A stretch of DNA of 64,000 nt from Actinoallomurus oryzae (GTDB lineage Bacteria > Actinomycetota > Actinomycetes > Streptosporangiales > Streptosporangiaceae), in assembly GCF_039541955.1 (NCBI RefSeq), contig NZ_BAABHF010000046.1, positions 496,001-560,000 on the forward strand, in the 5' to 3' direction. Under the pieces are notes generated by a model, which worked only from the letters and a program-made list of their open reading frames with translations, was not told where the DNA came from and made no database searches. The position numbers and the translations under genes are program-made. Positions 61,414-64,000 of this stretch are shown piece by piece (the first letter of the stretch is position 1; each line of letters opens with the position of its first letter).

Positions 61414-62205
61414 ATGATCATGCTCTCGAATGGAGAGGTTTCGGGTTCCTGGCGGAGTTCGGATCCGGTACCCGCGTCGCTTAATGATCAGCGTGTGCTG
61501 GTGATGGGAGGTAGTTCGGGGATCGGGGCCGCCAGCGCTGCCTTGTTCGCCCGGCTGGGCGCCGAGGTTGTGATCACCGGTCGCGACCAGGAGCGGCTGG
61601 CCGAGACCGCCTCGGCCATTGGCGGGAAGATCACTGCGCGGTGTCTGGACGGCGGCTCGGGGGAGGCCCTGGCGGCGTTCTTCGCCGACGGCACCACCTA
61701 CGACCAGCTGGTGCTGGCGCTCAGCGGCGGCTCAGGCGCCGGCCCGTTCGCCTGCTTGGACCTGCAGGCGCTGCGCGACGGGTTTGACGGCAAGTTCTGG
61801 GTCCACCTCAAGATCCTTCAGGCGGCGCTCGCGTCGTTGGCCCGGACCGGCTCGGTCACTTTCATCACCGCGTCCTCCGCGCGGGCGGCCGTGCCGGGCA
61901 CGGCCGGCCTGGCGGCGATCAACGGGGCGTTGGAGGCGATGGTGCGGCCGCTGGCGACCGAGTTGGCACCGCTGCGGGTCAACGCGGTCTCCCCCGGCAT
62001 CATCGCCACCCCGTGGTGGGACAAGATGCCGGCCCGGCAGCGCGAGGAGATGTTCGCCGAGCATGCCGCGGCCTTGCCGGTCGGCCGGGTCGGGCAGGCC
62101 GAAGACGTGGCGCAGGCCGTGCTCCTGGCTGCGACGAACGGGTTCATGACCGGCCAGGTGATCGAGGTCAACGGAGGCCTGAGCCTCGCTACCGGCCGTG
62201 GATGA
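61414..62205 (+). CDS. SDR-family protein without the Y-x3-K motif
   Basis: This 263-residue Rossmann protein has GGSSGIGAA (about 32-40) and ends MTGQVIEVNGGLSL, both standard SDR. The catalytic stretch reads GTAGLAAINGALEAM where Tyr and Lys are expected, so classical chemistry is not possible. The serine (ITASSARAAVPG) remains. AGGAG stands before ATG 61414. It follows the hydrolase by 142 bp. Confidence 0.82.
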   Translation: MIMLSNGEVSGSWRSSDPVPASLNDQRVLVMGGSSGIGAASAALFARLGAEVVITGRDQERLAETASAIGGKITARCLDGGSGEALAAFFADGTTYDQLVLALSGGSGAGPFACLDLQALRDGFDGKFWVHLKILQAALASLARTGSVTFITASSARAAVPGTAGLAAINGALEAMVRPLATELAPLRVNAVSPGIIATPWWDKMPARQREEMFAEHAAALPVGRVGQAEDVAQAVLLAATNGFMTGQVIEVNGGLSLATGRG

Positions 62206-62382
62206 GAACGTGCGGGTCGGCGCCGCACCATCCCAGAGGCTGCCCTGGCCGCCTTCGCGGCACCCCCTTCTCGATATCCAGGTTCGCCTGGATTCACCCG
62301 CCCAGTTTCATGGCGGAGTTGCCGACCGCGACGGGTAACGCGGTCGAACCACCGAATCCCAGTACCGAAAGGCAAGAGACCC

Positions 62383-62919
62383 ATGATTTCCACGATCCTC
62401 CCGAGGAGCTACTTTGCTCCGCTGGAGAAGGTCCAAACCAGACTTGGCGCCGATGACCAGCTGGCATGCCTGAATCTGGTCGCCCGCTTCGAGTGGTGTT
62501 TCGACTCACGGAACTTCGACGCACTGAGCGAGATGCTCACCGAAGACTTCGTCCTGGATCATGTATGGGGCTACCGGGAGGGTCGGGAAGCAGCGATCGC
62601 GCTGCTGCGCGAGAAGCTGCCGATCAATGACGGATTGCGCCATGCCAGCCTCAACCCAACCGTCTACGCCGAGGAGGACGGCACCGCGACCGCGCTGTCC
62701 TACCTGCTCGGCGTGCTGGTGGGCGAGGACGAGGACGGACCGCAGCGGCCCATCATCGCGGGCGAGGGCCTGCGGGTGGACCGGTTCCGCAAGGACGACG
62801 GCCTCTGGCGGATGACCGCGTGCACCGTGGACCAGATGTGGGTGCACAGCTCGTTCCCCATCCCCGACACCGAACGAGCGCACTACCGTTTGGACGCCGC
62901 TATCCGACCCAGGACCTGA
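62383..62919 (+). CDS. NTF2/SnoaL-like protein
   Basis: This 178-residue protein has a cone-shaped NTF2-like fold of the SnoaL_4 type: DDQLACLNLVARFEWCFDSR in helix 1-2, LTEDFVLDHVWGYREGREA, then strands ending WRMTACTVDQMWVHS. Members are cyclases, dehydratases or ring-hydroxylase-like small subunits. The upstream region contains a small CCAGG-TTCG-CCTGG hairpin (62,279-62,292). Function unknown; probably part of the same catabolic set. Confidence 0.8.
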   Translation: MISTILPRSYFAPLEKVQTRLGADDQLACLNLVARFEWCFDSRNFDALSEMLTEDFVLDHVWGYREGREAAIALLREKLPINDGLRHASLNPTVYAEEDGTATALSYLLGVLVGEDEDGPQRPIIAGEGLRVDRFRKDDGLWRMTACTVDQMWVHSSFPIPDTERAHYRLDAAIRPRT

Positions 62920-62939
62920 TCACACCGCAGCCTCGAGAC

Positions 62940-63106
62940 GCCTCGACGCGCGGGTCCACAGCAGACACGTACGGCGGGTGACCGATGGCGTGATCGCAGG
63001 TCGTCAGATCGTGATCCGCTTGCAGGTCCGGCGGTTCTTCTGCCTCGATGCAGGCTGCGCGGCGGCGACGTTCAACCAACGTCCATTCGCGGGTCCACCA
63101 CCATGG
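62940..63106 (+). pseudogene. ISL3-type transposase zinc-finger fragment
   Basis: VHSRHVRRVTDG and IRLQVRRFFCLDAGCAAATF match the N-terminal zinc-binding region of ISL3 transposases (R-R-F-F-C-x4-C). The remainder is absent. Confidence 0.6.
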
Positions 63107-63137
63107 CCGCGCGACCACACCCTGAGGAGAAGACACC

Positions 63138-64000
63138 GTGCACATCGTCCGTGCCGACCACCTCGTACTGACCGTCCGCGACATCCCGGCCACCGTCGAG
63201 TGGTACAGCACCGTGCTGGGGATGAGACCCGTGACCTTCGGCGAGGGCAGGCAAGCTCTCACCTTCGGCGGACAGAAGCTCAACCTCCACCAGGCGGGAC
63301 GGGAGCTGGAACCCAAAGCCGCGCACCCGGCGCCCGGCTCAGCCGACCTATGCCTGATCAGCGCCGTCGCCCTCGCCGACGTCCAGGAACACCTGCGTGC
63401 CTTGGCCGTGCCCATCGAGTTGGGGCCGACCGCGCGTACGGGAGCCGCTGGCCCTATCACCAGCATCTATCTCCGGGATCCGGACGAGAACCTCGTGGAG
63501 ATCAGCACATATGACTCCGGCCGCCCCCAGGCACCCGACCCCTACGACCTGCTCCCGCCGGTCGCCGCCCTGACCGTGCACAGCCTCGACATCGCCGACG
63601 GGCAGCCCCTCACCGAACCGCACATCCACGACAGCCTTGGCGGCGGAAACCAGAGCCCGGAACTGGCCTGGACCGGTGCACCAGAAGGTACACGCGGCTA
63701 CGCCGTCACCTGCTACGACCCGGACGCCCCCACCGGCAGCGGCTTCTGGCACTGGATTCTGCTCGGGCTGCCCGCCACGTGCACTCGGCTGCCCGGCGAC
63801 GCCGGCCGTGGTGACGGCGGGCACCTTCCGGCCGACGCGCTGCATCTGCGCAACGACTTCGGCACCCACGCCTACGGAGGCGCCGCCCCACCGGCCGCAG
63901 ACCCCACACACCGCTATGTGTTCGCAGTCCATGCCGTGGACACCGACGACCTCGGTCTGACCCCAGACGCCAGCGCCGGATACGCCGGTTTCATCCTGAC
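63138..64000 (+). CDS. VOC-PEBP fusion protein (3' end outside window)
   Basis: At least 287 residues without a stop. The first domain (about 1-125) is a VOC fold: IVRADHLVLTVRDIPATVEWY to RDPDENLVEIST. After a 15-residue linker the second domain is of the YbhB/YbcL Raf-kinase-inhibitor (PEBP) family, with NQSPELAWTGAPEGT, DPDAPTGSGFWHW and AYGGAAPP...HRYVFAVHA. GTG 63138 follows GAGGAG. Each domain usually occurs alone in bacteria. Function of the fusion is unknown; PEBP proteins bind small anionic ligands. Confidence 0.82.
   Translation, partial: MHIVRADHLVLTVRDIPATVEWYSTVLGMRPVTFGEGRQALTFGGQKLNLHQAGRELEPKAAHPAPGSADLCLISAVALADVQEHLRALAVPIELGPTARTGAAGPITSIYLRDPDENLVEISTYDSGRPQAPDPYDLLPPVAALTVHSLDIADGQPLTEPHIHDSLGGGNQSPELAWTGAPEGTRGYAVTCYDPDAPTGSGFWHWILLGLPATCTRLPGDAGRGDGGHLPADALHLRNDFGTHAYGGAAPPAADPTHRYVFAVHAVDTDDLGLTPDASAGYAGFIL

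Overview
The window is high-GC DNA from an actinomycete. The evidence is strong GC-skewed codon use with many GTG starts, mycothiol-linked chemistry (an Rv2466c-type nitroreductase), the DUF574 methyltransferase/XRE regulator family, PspAA-HtpX, a DesA-type acyl-ACP desaturase, and WYL, PucR and Ser/Thr-kinase regulators. A filamentous or Streptosporangiales-like soil actinomycete fits best; genus cannot be fixed from this stretch.

Left part (1-24,994) is mostly intact. It starts with the 3' end of a secreted-looking barrel protein. A copper operon follows (copZ, a His/Met-rich exported protein, copA) behind three CsoR-like operators. Then come a quinone-type reductase, a receptor Ser/Thr kinase, a tandem-HTH PucR regulator, an AlkZ-type glycosylase with a VOC partner, and a WYL regulator. 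A tightly overlapping sugar/polyol operon (12,665-18,998) holds an ABC importer, an esterase, a PfkB kinase and a mannitol-type dehydrogenase. It is followed by a second esterase divergent from a PucR regulator, a desaturase, an MFS exporter, and a MarR/nitroreductase divergon.

The centre (25,000-33,100) contains the most interesting block, a cell-wall module: D-Ala-D-Ala ligase, MurF, an Asp/Glu-type racemase, a VanY-type D,D-carboxypeptidase, and an OmpR-family response regulator, sensor kinase and GerMN-like lipoprotein. An almost identical 82/83-bp cassette carrying two TGACAC half-sites 11 bp apart precedes both the ligase and the response regulator. The two operons therefore probably form one regulon that remodels the peptidoglycan stem peptide in response to envelope stress or a glycopeptide-like antibiotic. 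It lies beside an AT-rich orphan SMI1/KNR4 gene and decayed IS66 and AraC pieces.

The right part (33,100-64,000) is accessory and heavily eroded. It contains MarR, ECF sigma and SDR genes; an MFS exporter behind a short leader peptide and stem-loop; and fragments of IS110, IS66-like, ISL3-like and integrase-type transposases. It also has pieces of a salicylate-synthase-like enzyme, an Old Yellow Enzyme, a CorA transporter and a multiply frameshifted repeat protein. One complete IS21-family element (45,617-47,797, 5-bp target duplication) is present. A 3' tRNA-Lys fragment near 53.5 kb looks like an integration-site scar. The last 6 kb is a set of small-molecule enzymes (HxlR, SDR, tautomerase, alpha/beta hydrolase, atypical SDR, NTF2-like) ending in a VOC-PEBP fusion cut by the window edge.
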